Shown: one piece after another, positions 28,201-41,149 of the stretch
Position numbering within the stretch: the first letter of the stretch is position 1
Layout: each line of letters opens with the position of its first letter
Assembly: GCF_041381155.1 (NCBI RefSeq)
Contig: NC_091147.1
Coordinates: 10,438,837 to 10,502,836, forward strand
Direction of reading: 5' to 3'
Source of the DNA: Argopecten irradians
Taxonomy: Eukaryota; Mollusca; Bivalvia; Pectinida; Pectinidae
Length of the DNA stretch: 64,000 bases
The notes under the pieces: model-generated
The model's input: only the letters and a program-made list of their open reading frames with translations
Database searches by the model: none
What the model was told of the DNA's origin: nothing
Made by a program: the position numbers and the translations under genes

Positions 28201-30154
28201 TAAACGTTCCATCAAGTTAGACTCATTCACTCCAACAAAATCGACACACATGTAAACGTTCCATCAAGTTAGACTCATTCACTCCAACAAAATCGACACA
28301 CATGTAAACGTTCCATCAAGTTAGACTCATTCACTCCAACAAAATCGACACACATGTAAACGTTCCATCAAGTTAGACTCATTCACTCCCACAAAATCGA
28401 CACACATGTAAACGTTCCATCAAGTTAGACTCATTCACTCCCACAAAATCGACACACATGTAAACGTTCCATCAAGTTAGACTCACTCACTCCCACAAAA
28501 TCGACACACCTGTAAAAACGTTCCATCAAGTTAGACTCATTCAATCCCGCAAAATCGACACACATGTAAACGTTCCATCAAGTTAGACTCATTCACTCCC
28601 ACAAAATCGACACACATGTAAACGTTCCATCAAGTTAGACTCATTCACTCCACTCGCAAAAATCGACACACACATGTAAACGTTCCATCAAGTTAGACTC
28701 ATTCACTCCAACAAAATCGACACACCTGTAAACGTTCCATCAAGTTAGACTCATTCACTCCAACAAAATCGACACACCTGTAAACGTTCCATCAAGTTAG
28801 ACTCATTCACTCCCACAAAATCGACACACCTGTAAACGTTCCATCAAGTTAGACTCATTCACTCCAACAAAATCGACACACATGTAAAACGTTCCATCAA
28901 GTTAGACTCATTCACTCCTACAAAATCGACACACCTGTAAACGTTCCATCAAGTTAGACTCAATCACTCCCACAAAATCGACACACATGTAAACGTTCCA
29001 TCAAGTTAGACTCATTCACTCCCACAAAATCGACACACATGTAAAAAACGTTCCATCAAGTTAGACTCATTCACTCCACAAAATCGACACATCATGTAAA
29101 CGTTCCATCAAGTTAGACTCATTCACTCCACAAAATCGACACACATGTAAACGTATCCATCAAGTTAGACTCATTCACTCCCACAAAATCGACACACATG
29201 TAAACGTTCCATCAAGTTAGACTCATTCACTCCCACAAAATCGACACACCTGTAAACGTTCCATCAAGTTAGACTCATTCACTCCCACAAAATCGACACA
29301 CATGTAAACGTTCCATCAAGTTAGACTCATTCACTCCAACAAAATCGACACACCTGTAAACGTTCCATCAAGTTAGACTCTCACTCACTTCCTACAAAAT
29401 CGACACACATGTAAACGTTCCATCAAGTAAGACTCATTCACTCCCACAAAATCGACACACATGAAACGTTCCATCAAGTTAGACTCATTCACTCCACAAA
29501 ATCGACACACATGTAAACGTTCCATCAAGTTAGACTCATTCACTCCCACAAAATCGACACACATGTAAACGTTCCATCAAGTTAGACTCATTCACCTAGG
29601 TACTCCCACAAAATCGACACACATGTAAACGTTCCATCAAGTTAGACTCATTCACTCCCACAAAATCGACACACCTGTAAACGTTCCATCAAGTTAAGAC
29701 TCATTCACTCCCACAAAATCGACACACATGTAAACGTTCCATCAAGTTAGAGACTCATTCACTCCAACAAAATCGACACACCTGTAAACGTTTCCATCAT
29801 TAGTTAGACTCATTCACTCCCACAAAATCGACACACATGTAAACGTTCCATCAAGTTAGAATCATTCACATACTCCAACAAAATCGACACACATGTAAAC
29901 GTTCCATTAAGTTAACTCATTCACTCCCAACAAAATCGACACACCTGTAAACGTTCCATCAAGTTAGACTCATTCACTCCCACAAAATCGACACCCTGTA
30001 AACGTTCCATCAAGTTAGACTCATTCACTCCCACAAAATCGACACACCTGTAAACGTTCCATCAAGTTAGACTCATTCACTCCCACAAAATCGACACACA
30101 TGTAAACGTTCCATCAAGTTAGACTCATCCCACACTCCACAAAATCGACACACC
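21881..30154 (-). repeat. 52-bp satellite array, reverse orientation
   Basis: This is the same 52-bp unit as the preceding array but reverse-complemented (ATGTAAACGTTCCATCAAG then TTAGACTCATTCACTCCCAC then AAAATCGACACAC). Units at about 26.2-30.1 kb are clean. Units at about 22.9-26.0 kb are so altered that only words such as AAACGTTCCATCAAG and ACTCATTCACT remain recognisable. The array ends in a partial unit where the 36-bp satellite begins. No gene is seen. Confidence 0.95.
25219..25257 (+). repeat. poly-G tract of 39 bases
   Basis: This is an uninterrupted run of G in the middle of the decayed part of the reverse 52-bp array. It has no relation to the satellite unit. It could form G-quadruplexes if real, but pure poly-G inside low-quality sequence is also a typical base-calling or gap-filling artefact. 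Confidence 0.95.
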
Positions 30155-33100
30155 TCACTAAGTTGATTTGGTTCATATCCCCTCCTATCACATCCTAAGT
30201 TGATTTGGTTCATATCCCCCGTATCACATCCTAAGTTGATTTGGTTCATATCCCCCGTATCACATCCTAAGTTGATTTGGTTCATATCCCCCGTATCACA
30301 TCCTAAGTTGATTTGGTTCATATCCCCCCGTATCACATCCTAAGTTGATTTGGTTCATATCCCCCGTATCACATCCTAAGTTGATTTGGTTCATATTCCC
30401 CGTATCACATCCTAAGTTGATTTGGTTCATATCCCCCCGTATCACATCCTAAGTTGATCTGGTTCATATCCCCCGTATCACATCCTAAGTTGATTTGGTT
30501 CATATCCCCCGTATCACATCCTAAAATTGATTTGGTTCATATCCCCCTATCACATCCTAAGTTGATTTGGTTCATATCCCCCTATCACATCCTAAGTTGA
30601 TTTGTTCATATCCCCCGTATCACATCCTAAGTTGATTTGGTTTCATATCCCCCGTATCACATCCTAAGTTGATTTGGTTCATATCCCCCGTATCACATCC
30701 TAAGTTGATTTGGTTCATATCCCCCGTATCACATCCTAAGTTGATTTGGTTCATATCCCCCCGTATCACATCCTAAGTTGATTTGGTTCATATCCCCCGT
30801 ATCACATCCTAAGTTGATTGGTTCATATCCCCCGTATCACATCCTAAGTTGATTTGGTTCATATCCCCCTATCACATCCTAAGTTGATTTGGTTCATATC
30901 CCCCTATCACATCCTAAGTTGATTTGGTTCATATCCCCCCGTATCACATCCTAAGTTGATTTGGTTCATATCCCCCGTATCACATCCTAAGTTGATTTGG
31001 TTCATATCCCCTCCTATCACATCCTAAGTTGATTTGGTTCATATCCCCCTATCACATCCTAAAGTTGATTTGGTTCATAATCCCCCGTATCACATCCTAA
31101 GTTGATTTGGTTCATATCCCCCGTATCACATCCTAAGTTGATTTGGTTCATATCCCCCGTATCACATCCTAAGTTGATTTGGTTCATATCCCCCGTATCA
31201 CATCCTAAGTTGATTTGGTTCATATCCCCCTATCACATCCTAAAGTTGATTTGGTTCATATCCCCCCGTATCACATCCTAAGTTGATTTGGTTCATATCC
31301 CCCGTATCACATCCTAAGTTGATTTGGTTCATATCCCCCGTATCACATCCTAAGTTGATTTGGTTCATATCCCCCGTATCACATCCTAAGTTGATTTGGT
31401 TCATATCCCCGTATCACATCCTAAGTTGATTTGGTTCATATCCCCCCGTATCACATCCTAAGTTGATTTGGTTTCATATATCCCCCGTATCACATCCTAA
31501 GTTGATTTGGTTCATATCCCCCCGTATCACATCCTAAGTTGATCTGGTTCATATCCCCCGTATCACATCCTAAGTTGATTTGGTTCATATCCCCCGTATC
31601 ACATCCTAAGTTGATTTGGTTCATATCCCCCCTATCACATCCTAAGTTGATTTGGTTCATATCCCCCCGTATCACATCCTAAGTTGATTTGGTTCATATC
31701 CCCGTATCACATCCTAAGTTGATTTGGTTCATATATCCCTATCACATCCTAAGTTATTTGGTTCATATCCCCCTCACATCCTAAGTTGATTTGGTTCATA
31801 TCCCCCGTATCACATCCTAAGTTGATTTGGTTCATATCCCCCCTATCACATCCTAAGTTGATTTGGTTCATATCCCCCGTATCACATCCTAAGTTGATTT
31901 GGTTCATATCCCCCGTATCACATCCTAAGTTGATTTGGTTCATATCCCCCGTATCACATCCTAAGTTGATTTGGTTCATATCCCCCCGTATCACATCCTA
32001 AGTTGATTTGGTTCATATCCCCCGTATCACATCCTAAGTTGATTTGGTTCATATCCCCCGTATCACATCCTAAGTTGATTTGGTTCATATATCTATGATT
32101 GTTAATCCCCTATCACATCCTAAGTTGATTTGGTTCATATCCCCCCGTATCACATCCTAAGTTGATTTGGTTCATATCCCCCGTATCACATCCTAAGTTG
32201 ATTTGGTTTCATATCCCCCGTATCACATCCTAAGTTGATTTGGTTCATATCCCCCGTATCACATCCTAAGTTGATTTGGTTCATATCCCCCGTATCACAT
32301 CCTAAGTTGATTTGGTTCATATCCCCCCGTATCACATCCATCCTAAGTTGATTTGGTCATATCCCCCGTATCACATCCTAAGTTGATTTGGTTCATATCC
32401 CCCCGTATCACATCCTAAGTTGATTTGGTTCATATCCCCCGTATCACATCCTAAGTTGATTTGGTTCATATCCCCCGTATCACATCCTAAGTTGATTTGG
32501 TTCATATCCCCCCGTATCACATCCTAAGTTGATTTGGTTCATATCCCCCGTATCACATCCTAAGTTGATTTGGTTCATATCCCCCGTATCACATCCTAAG
32601 TTGATTTGGTTCATATCCCCCGTATCACATCCTAAGTTGATTTGGTTCATATCCCCCCGTATCACATCCTAAGTTGATTTGGTTCATATCCCCCGTATCA
32701 CATCCTAAGTTGATTTGGTTCATATCCTCCCGTATCACATCCTAAGTTGATCTGGTTCATATCCCCCCCTATCACATCCTAAGTTGATCTGGTTCATATC
32801 CCCCGTATCACATCCTAAGTTGATCTGGTTCATATTCCCCGTATCACATCCTAAGTTGATCTGGTTCATATCCCCCGTATCACATCCTAAGTTGATTTGG
32901 TTCATATCCTCCCGTATCACATCCTAAGTTGATTTGGTTCATATCCCCCGTATCACATCCTAAGTTGATTTGGTTCATATCCCCCGTATCACATCCTAAG
33001 TTGATTGGTTCATATCCCCCCGTATCACATCCTAAGTTGATTTGGTTCATATCCCCCGTATCACATCCTAAGTTGATTTGGTTTATATCCCCCTATCACA

Positions 33101-36100
33101 TCCTAAGTTGATTTGGTTCATATCCACCCGTATCACATCCTAAGTTGATTTGGTTTATATCCCTCCTATCACATCCTAAGTTGATTTGGTTCATATCCCC
33201 CGTATCACATCCTAAGTTGATTTGGTTCATATCCCCCCGTATCACATCCTAAGTTGATTTGGTTCATATCCCCCGTATCACATCCTAAGTTGATTTGGTT
33301 CATATCCCCCCGTATCACATCCTAAGTTGATTTGGTTCATATCCCCCGTATCACATCCTAAGTTGATTTGGTTCATATCCCCCGTATCACATCCTAAGTT
33401 GATTTGGTTCATATCCCCCGTATCACATCCTAAGTTGATTTGGTTCATATCCCCCGTATCACATCCTAAGTTGATTTGGTTCATATCCCCCCTCCGTATC
33501 ACATCCTAAGTTGATTTGGTTCATATCCCCCGTATCACATCCTAAGTTGATTTGGTTCATATCCCCCTATCACATCCTAAGTTTGATTTGGTTCATATCC
33601 CCCGTATCACATCCTAAGTTGATTTGGTTCATATCCCCCGTATCACATCCTAAGTTGATTTGGTTCATATCCCCCGTATCACATCCTAAGTTGATTTGGT
33701 TCATATCCCCCGTATCACATCCTAAGTTGATTTGGTTCATATCCCCCGTATCACATCCTAAGTTGATTTGGTTCATATCCCCCGTATCACATCCTAAGTT
33801 GATTTGGTTCATATCCCCCGTATCACATCCTAAGTTGATTTGGTTCATATCCCCCGTATCACATCCTAAGTTGATTTGGTTCATATCCCCCGTATCACAT
33901 CCTAAGTTGATTTGGTTCATATCCCCCGTATCACATCCTAAGTTGATTTGGTTCATATCCCCCGTATCACATCCTAAGTTGATTTGGTTCATATCCCCCG
34001 TATCACATCCTAAGTTGATTTGGTTCATATCCCCCCGTATCACATCCTAAGTTGATTTGGTTCATATCCCCCGTATCACATCCTAAGTTGATTTGGTTCA
34101 TATCCCCCGTATCACATCCTAAGTTGATTTGGTTCATATCCCCCTATCACATCCTAAGTTGATTTGGTTCATATCCCCCGTATCACATCCTAAGTTGATT
34201 TGGTTCATATCCCCCGTATCACATCCTAAGTTGATCTGGTTCATATCCCCCGTATCACATCCTAAGTTGATTTGGTTCATATCCCCCGTATCACATCCTA
34301 AGTTGATTTGGTTCATATCCCCCGTATCACATCCTAAGTTGATTTGGTTCATATCCACCCGTATCACATCCTAAGTTGATTTGGTTCATATCCCCCGTTA
34401 TCACATCCTAAGTTGATTTGGTTCATATCCCCCGTATCACATCCTAAGTTGATTTGGTTCATATCCCCCGTATCACATCCTAAGTTGATTTGGTTCATAT
34501 CCCCCGTATCACATCCTAAGTTGATTTGGTTCATATCCCCCGTATCACATCCTAAGTTGATTTGGTTCATATCCCCCCGTATCACATCCTAAGTTGATTT
34601 GGTTCATATCCCCCGTATCACATCCTAAGTTGATTTGGTTCATATCCCCCGTATCACATCCTAAGTTGATTTGGTTCATATCCCCCGTATCACATCCTAA
34701 GTTGATTTGGTTCATATCCCCCGTATCACATCCTAAGTTGATTTGGTTCATATCCCCCGTATCACATCCTAAGTTGATTTGGTTCATATCCCCCGTATCA
34801 CATCCTAAGTTGATTTGGTTCATATCCTCCCGTATCACATCCTAAGTTGATTTGGTTCATATCCCCCCTATCACATCCTAAGTTGATTTGGTTCATATCC
34901 CCCCGTATCACATCCTAAGTTGATTTGGTTTATATCCCCCCTATCACATCCTAAGTTGATTTGGTTTATATCCCCCCTATCACATCCTAAGTTGATTTGG
35001 TTCATATCCCCCGTATCACATCCTAAGTTGATCTGGTTCATATCCCCCCGTATCACATCCTAAGTTGATTTGGTTCATATCCCCCGTATCACATCCTAAG
35101 TTGATTTGGTTCATATCCCCCGTATCACATCCTAAGTTGATTTGGTTTATATCCCCCCTATCACATCCTAAGTTGATTTGGTTTTATATCCCCCTATCAT
35201 ATCCTAAGTTGATTTGGTTCATATCCCCCGTATCACATCCTAAGTTGATTTGGTTCATATCCCCCGTATCACATCCTAAGTTGATTTGGTTCATATCCCC
35301 CGTATCACATCCTAAGTTGATTTGGTTCATATCCCCCGTATCACATCCTAAGTTGATTTGGTTCATATCCCCCGTATCACATCCTAAGTTGATTTGGTTT
35401 ATATCCCCCCTATCACATCCTAAGTTGATTTGGTTCATATCCCCCCGTATCACATCCTAAGTTGATTTGGTTCATATCCCCCGTATCACATCCTAAGTTG
35501 ATTTGGTTCATATCCCCTCCATCACATCCTAAGTTGATTTGGTTCATATCCCCCGTATCACATCCTAAGTTGATTTGGTTCATATCCCCCGTATCACATC
35601 CTAAGTTGATTGGTTCATATCCCCCTATCACATCCTAAGTTGATTTGGTTCATATCCCCCGTATCACATCCTAAGTTGATTTGGTTCATATCCCCCGTAT
35701 CACATCCTAAGTTGATTTGGTTCATATCCCCCGTATCACATCCTAAGTTGATTTGGTTCATATCCCCCGTATCACATCCTAAGTTGATTTGGTTCATATC
35801 CCCCGTATCACATCCTAAGTTGATTTGGTTCATATCCCCCCGTATCACATCCTAAGTTGATTTGGTTCATATCCCCCCGTATCACATCCTAAGTTGATCT
35901 GGTTCATATCCCCCCGTATCACATCCTAAGTTGATTTGGTTCATATCCCCCGTATCACATCCTAAGTTGATTTGGTTCATATCCCCCCGTATCACATCCT
36001 AAGTTGATTTGGTTCATATCCCCCGTATCACATCCTAAGTTGATTTGGTTCATATCCCCCCGTATCACATCCTAAGTTGATTTGGTTCATATCCCCCTAT

Positions 36101-38655
36101 CACATCCTAAGTTGATTTGGTTCATATCCCCCGTATCACATCCTAAGTTGATTTGGTTCATATCCCCGTATCACATCCTAAGTTGATTTGGTTCATATCC
36201 CCGTATCACATCCATCCTAAGTTGATTTGGTTCATATCCCCCGTATCACATCCTAAGTTGATTTGGTTCATATCCCCCGTATCACATCCTAAGTTGATTT
36301 GGTTCATATCTCCCGTATCACATCCTAAGTTGATTTGGTTCATATCCCCGCATCACATCCTAAGTTGATTTGGTTCATATCCCCCGTATCACATCCTAAG
36401 TTGATTTGGTTCATATCCCCCTATCACATCCTAAGTTGATTTGGTTCATATCCCCCGTATCACATCCTAAGTTGATCTGGTTCATATCCCCTCCTATCAC
36501 ATCCTAAGTTGATTTGGTTCATATCCCCCGTATCACATCCTAAGTTGATTTGGTTCATATCCCCCCTATCACATCCTAAGTTGATTTGGTTCATATCCCC
36601 CCTATCACATCCTAAGTTGATTTGGTTCATATCCCCCGTATCACATCCTAAGTTGATTTGGTTCATATCCCCCGTATCACATCCTAAGTTGATTTGGTTC
36701 ATATCCCCCGTATCACATCCTAAGTTGATTTGGTTCATATCCCCTCCTATCACATCCTAAGTTGATTTGGTTCATATCCCCCGTATCACATCCTAAGTTG
36801 ATCTGGTTCATATCCCCCCGTATCACATCCTAAGTTGATCTGGTTCATATCCTCCCGTATCACATCCTAAGTTGATTTGGTTCATATCCCCCGTATCACA
36901 TCCTAAGTTGATTTGGTTCATATCCCCCGTATCACATCCTAAGTTGATTTGGTTCATATCCCCCGTATCACATCCTAAGTTGATTTGGTTCATATCCCCC
37001 GTATCACATCCTAAGTTGATTTGGTTCATATCCCCCCGTATCACATCCTAAGTTGATTTGGTTCATATTCCCCCGTATCACATCCTAAGTTGATTTGGTT
37101 CATATCCCCCGTATCACATCCTAAGTTGATTTGGTTCATATCCCCCGTATCACATCCTAAGTTGATTTGGTTCATATCCCCCCGTATCACATCCTAAGTT
37201 GATTTGGTTCATATCCCCCGTATCACATCCTAAGTTGATTTGGTTCATATCCCCCCGTATCACATCCTAAGTTGATTTGGTTCATATCCCCCGTATCACA
37301 TCCTAAGTTGATTTGGTTCATATCCCCCGTATCACATCCTAAGTTGATTTGGTTCATATCCCCCGTATCACATCCTAAGTTGATTTGGTTCATATCCCCC
37401 GTATCACATCCTAAGTTGATTTGGTTCATATCCCCCGTATCACATCCTAAGTTGATTTGGTTCATATCCCCCGTATCACATCCTAAGTTGATTTGGTTTA
37501 TATCCCCCCTATCACATCCTAAGTTGATTTGGTTCATATCCCCCGTATCACATCCTAAGTTGATTTGGTTCATATCCCCCGTATCACATCCTAAGTTGAT
37601 TTGGTTCATATCCCCTCCTATCACATCCTAAAGTTGATTTGGTTCATATCCCCCGTATCACATCCTAAGTTGATTTGGTTCATATCCCCCCGTATCACAT
37701 CCTAAGTTGATTTGGTTCATATCCCCCGTATCACATCCTAAGTTGATTTGGTTCATATCCCCCGTATCACATCCTAAGTTGATTTGGTTCATATCCCCCC
37801 GTATCACATCCTAAGTTGATTTGGTTCATATCCCCCGTATCACATCCTAAGTTGATTTGGTTCATATCCCCCTATCACATCCTAAGTTGATTTGGTTCAT
37901 ATCCCCCGTATCACATCCTAAGTTGATTTGGTTCATATCCCCCTATCACATCCTAAGTTGATTTGGTTCATATCCCCCGTATCACATCCTAAGTTGATTT
38001 GGTTCATATCCCCTCCTATCACATCCTAAGTTGATTTGGTTCATATCCCCCGTATCACATCCTAAGTTGATTTGGTTCATATCCCCCTATCACATCCTAA
38101 GTTGATTTGGTTCATATCCCCCGTATCACATCCTAAGTTGATTTGGTTCATATCCTCCCGTATCACATCCTAAGTTGATCTGGTTCATATCCCCCGTATC
38201 ACATCCTAAGTTGATTTGGTTCATATCCCCCGTATCACATCCTAAGTTGATTTGGTTCATATCCCCCCGTATCACATCCTAAGTTGATTTGGTTCATATC
38301 CCCCGTATCACATCCTAAGTTGATTTGGTTCATATCCCCCGTATCACATCCTAAGTTGATTTGGTTCATATCCCCCGTATCACATCCTAAGATGATTTGG
38401 TTCATATCCCCCGTATCACATCCTAAAATGATTTGTTTCATATCCTCCCGTATCACATCCTAAATTGATTTGGTTCATATCCTCCCGTATCACATCCTAA
38501 GTTGATCTGGCTCATATCCCCCGTATCACATTCTAATATGATTTGGTTCATATCCCCCGTACCACATCCTAAATTGATTTGGTTCAAATCCTACGTATCG
38601 CATCCTAAGTTGATTTGGTCCATATCCCCTCCCACCGTACCTTACCCTAAGTTAC
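30155..38655 (+). repeat. 36-bp satellite array, about 235 units
   Basis: The unit is GTATCACATCCTAAGTTGAT then TTGGTTCATATCCCCC (36 bp). Variation is mainly in the C-run and the bases after it: CCCCCGTATC (36), CCCCCCGTATC (37), CCCCCTATC and CCCCTCCTATC, plus TTGATCTGG in place of TTGATTTGG. The longest perfectly regular stretch is about 33592-34030. Because 36 is divisible by 3, pure stretches stay open on both strands as 12-residue repeats, and one-base changes in the C-run break them. The array fades out over the last 270 bp with accumulating substitutions. I regard it as non-coding satellite. Confidence 0.97.
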
Positions 38656-38697
38656 GTTTAGCGATCTCGGGATTTAACCTTATATCACTTTATGTTC

Positions 38698-39655
38698 TTA
38701 AGGATGTATTCTTCCGAGGTTTCAGTCCCGTTGAAGTCTCCTTTTAACATATATCAAAGACGCTATGAGATTTTCAAATGAAATCTATCAATATCTGTGG
38801 CAAGTTGCCAGTTGCAAATTTTGTCAAAAAATTACATTTCTATTTTCAGTAGTTTTTTTTATACGGGGATTTTAAGAAATGGCGGCCATTTAATGAAATT
38901 GCTTTTACTTAAATCATCATGCGCCAGTATTTTTAGTTGTATTAAGCTAATTTTTCTGTAAATTTTTCCTGGGTTCGTGGTAATTAAAATATTGAGCATC
39001 GATGTGTAAAAAGATACACTTTTGTCACTTTCTTTTTACATTTAAGAGTAATTGGAGCACTTTTATTTTTTACTCTAAAATACTGAAAAATAACAAATAT
39101 TCTAATGGGGCAAAAAAGTAAGCACACAGACCCCCCATTTTTCTGCCTGATTTAGAAAGAACAACACCCTTTCCCTGTTGATATGCAAAACATTAACAAA
39201 AGTTTTATGCCAGAACTTTTTCTAGAACGGGTTAAATTTGGCAAAAATGGCTGAAAATGGTGCATTTTGTAGCTGAAAATTAAGGGGTAGGGGTAGAATA
39301 TGTTGTTATTATGAGAAACACATATTAGTCTTATTAATCGAAACTTGTATATTTTTAAAGAAGACTACTGGAAAATATATTCTACAAACATTCATACAAA
39401 TCAAACACCTCATTAGGATATTATGACTTTAATCTCTTACATGTATGTATATATTCAAAACGCCAAAATTTCCATAAAATCCAATATTTTGTCAACTACG
39501 TATCTTTGAGTGACAATAGCTCAAAAACGAGCACACGGACATATGTTTTTTCTTCCATTTTATTTTATGCTAAGAGCTCCTATTTCCAAAAATCTATATG
39601 AGAAAAAAAGTTTAATACAAGAAAATTTTGACTTCTCAGAGGAGTACATCCTTAA
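38698..39655. mobile_element. TTAA-ended non-autonomous DNA element (MITE-like), about 958 bp
   Basis: The left end reads TTAAGGATGTATTCTTCCGAG and the right end, reverse-complemented, reads TTAAGGATGTACTCCTCTGAG, so the ends form an inverted repeat of about 21 bp with four mismatches. Both ends carry TTAA, the target-site duplication used by piggyBac-type transposases. No transposase reading frame is present, so this would be a non-autonomous copy. It begins about 40 bp after the last recognisable 36-bp satellite unit. Confidence 0.7.
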
Positions 39656-39727
39656 CTTCATTATTATTGATAAATAATCATATTTATCACTGCGGCGTTC
39701 GTCATTGTATTGCGGATACTTCATAGA

Positions 39728-39851
39728 GAATACATGGTTAGTATCTTACAATACAAGGTTTATTTTGGTGCGAGGCTTTGCCGAATTATCTCGGCTTTCC
39801 GTGTCGAGCACCAAAATAAAACTTGTATTGTAAGATACTAGCTGTGTATTC
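39728..39851. repeat. inverted repeat (foldback), about 44-bp arms
   Basis: The left arm at 39728-39771 (GAATACATGGTTAGTATC to TTATTTTGGTGC) pairs with the right arm at 39808-39851 (GCACCAAAATAAA to GTGTATTC) around a loop of about 36 bases. It may be a foldback element or the core of a larger MITE. No coding potential is seen. Confidence 0.8.
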
Positions 39852-40457
39852 TGTTTAGCCTGCAACCATTGTGGCATTAAAAACGAAAGTAAATTGACAG
39901 TTATATACTTGGTTTCGCTTGAAGCGAGACGATTCTTTGATGTGGGGGTAAAGATTAATTCACTTACCCGAATGAGAGTGTACTTATATTTTTACTGCCG
40001 TGTGAAATAAATAAGCGCATTAATAAGTAGTATCCGTAATTCTATTCAGTGTGATATATCACTGAAACAAAACGAAAGTACTCCAAAAACAATAAATACC
40101 CATTAAAGAATTACTTTACAATACATACCATTGCCATAAGCCAAGAAAAAGACGACACCGCCATACGAGATTTTCTATATCGTAAAAAATGACGTCGTTC
40201 CGGTGAATGTGACTTCACGTTCTAGAGGAACTGATTGACGTTCCATTCACCGTAAGGTTCAAGTTCTGGGTCAAGTCAGACAAAGTTCCGTTAGATATGG
40301 AACAAATTCACGTGATCGTATTGATGGATAAAGCATTTCGTATTAACGGATCAAGCACAAGTTTATCCGGCAGTAGTTATCGGTCAGTAAGTTGGACAGT
40401 TGCAGGATAAAAATATTTATCTACATGTTTACTACATTATACCATTCACCATTTCAG
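39852..40457. other. non-coding DNA before the isolated exon
   Basis: I see no repeat or recognisable gene. A short open frame starts with ATG at about 40299 and runs to a good donor-like site (TCA followed by GTAAGT at about 40387). Its phase does not fit the exon at 40458, so I do not call it a first exon. Confidence 0.4.
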
Positions 40458-40661
40458 ATTATCAGTCATGCTATACGGAAGTGGATACCATGCACAATGC
40501 GATGACGGACACCAAATTTTATTTTAATAATCCTTCCTTTACTTGTGGACACAAATGCACGGCCTCCAATTGTGTTGGATACCTTAGGGGTAACATGGGT
40601 TGCAGAATATTAACATATAGGGAGGATGCTGTCTACACAAACTATAAGAAATTCACAAAAG
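40458..40661 (+). CDS. isolated cysteine-rich exon, possibly an upstream ectodomain exon of the polycystin-1-like gene
   Basis: This 204-bp exon lies between an acceptor (CACCATTTCAG) and a donor (CAAAAG followed by GTCAGT). Only one frame is open across it, the one that needs one base from the previous exon. It also ends after one base of a codon, so both flanking introns are phase 1, as is usual for extracellular modules. The 68 codons hold five Cys (SCYTE, FTCGHKC, SNCVGYLRG, MGCRIL). The order C-Y-x-E, then C-x3-C, then G-Y and G-C faintly recalls a WSC domain, which polycystin-1 proteins can carry, but this is a guess. No in-frame ATG precedes it, so it is internal. Its 3' phase matches the exon at 49692, which permits but does not prove membership of the same gene. 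Confidence 0.55.
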
Positions 40662-40676
40662 GTCAGTTATCGTTTT

Positions 40677-40955
40677 GCTAAAAATGTTTTAAGAATTTCG
40701 GATAAATCGAAGATAAACTTATGAAATTATTAAGAAGGTTTTGATATGCATAGGAACTCTTTATATATTGAAATTTTTTATAATAGAAATTTCAATATAT
40801 AAAGAGTTCATATGCATATCGAAACCTTCTTAATAATTTCATAAGTTTATTATTGTGTACGCCATATATTTCTTATTCTCAAATCAGGCAATTTTGTTTT
40901 AGCAAGGAAGTATATTACCGATCGATTTATCCGAAATTCTTAAAACATTTTTAGC
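40677..40955. repeat. long imperfect hairpin just after the exon donor
   Basis: The sequence GCTAAAAATGTTTTAAGAAT and what follows to about 40785 is repeated in reverse complement at about 40790-40955, ending ATTCTTAAAACATTTTTAGC. The right arm is interrupted by an unpaired insert of roughly 70 bases (about 40852-40920). The inner pairs include AACTCTTTATATATTGAAAT against ATTTCAATATATAAAGAGTT. It is a foldback element or MITE sitting 15 bp downstream of the exon boundary at 40661. Confidence 0.85.
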
Positions 40956-41149
40956 ATATGTCAATGGTATAAATCAGTTATAAAACATCTGCTGGTTGGT
41001 ATAGCTGTACGATTCTCAAGGAAAGGTGTGGCTTCGAGTGGATCTACAGTGTAATATTATCCAAGGAATTTGCATATTGCATTGTAAAGGCTCCAGAATT
41101 CCCCCACAATTAAGGTCAAATGTACGAAAAAAAACCTAATTGCCATATT

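Noticed and set aside
16621..38655. CRISPR array
   Set aside because: Units of 52 and 36 bp follow each other directly with no unique spacers, there are no cas genes, and the locus is clearly eukaryotic.
1..38655. Telomere
   Set aside because: No TTAGGG-type repeat occurs in either orientation. The arrays have much longer units.
30073..38747. Open frames of 60-179 residues on both strands built from 12-residue repeats
   Set aside because: They exist only because the 36-bp satellite length is divisible by 3. They appear equally on both strands, lack splice or start context, and are broken wherever the C-run changes length.
40299..40386. Candidate first exon with ATG and a strong donor-like site
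   Set aside because: The donor would be phase 0, whereas the exon at 40458 is open only in phase 1, so they cannot be joined in frame.
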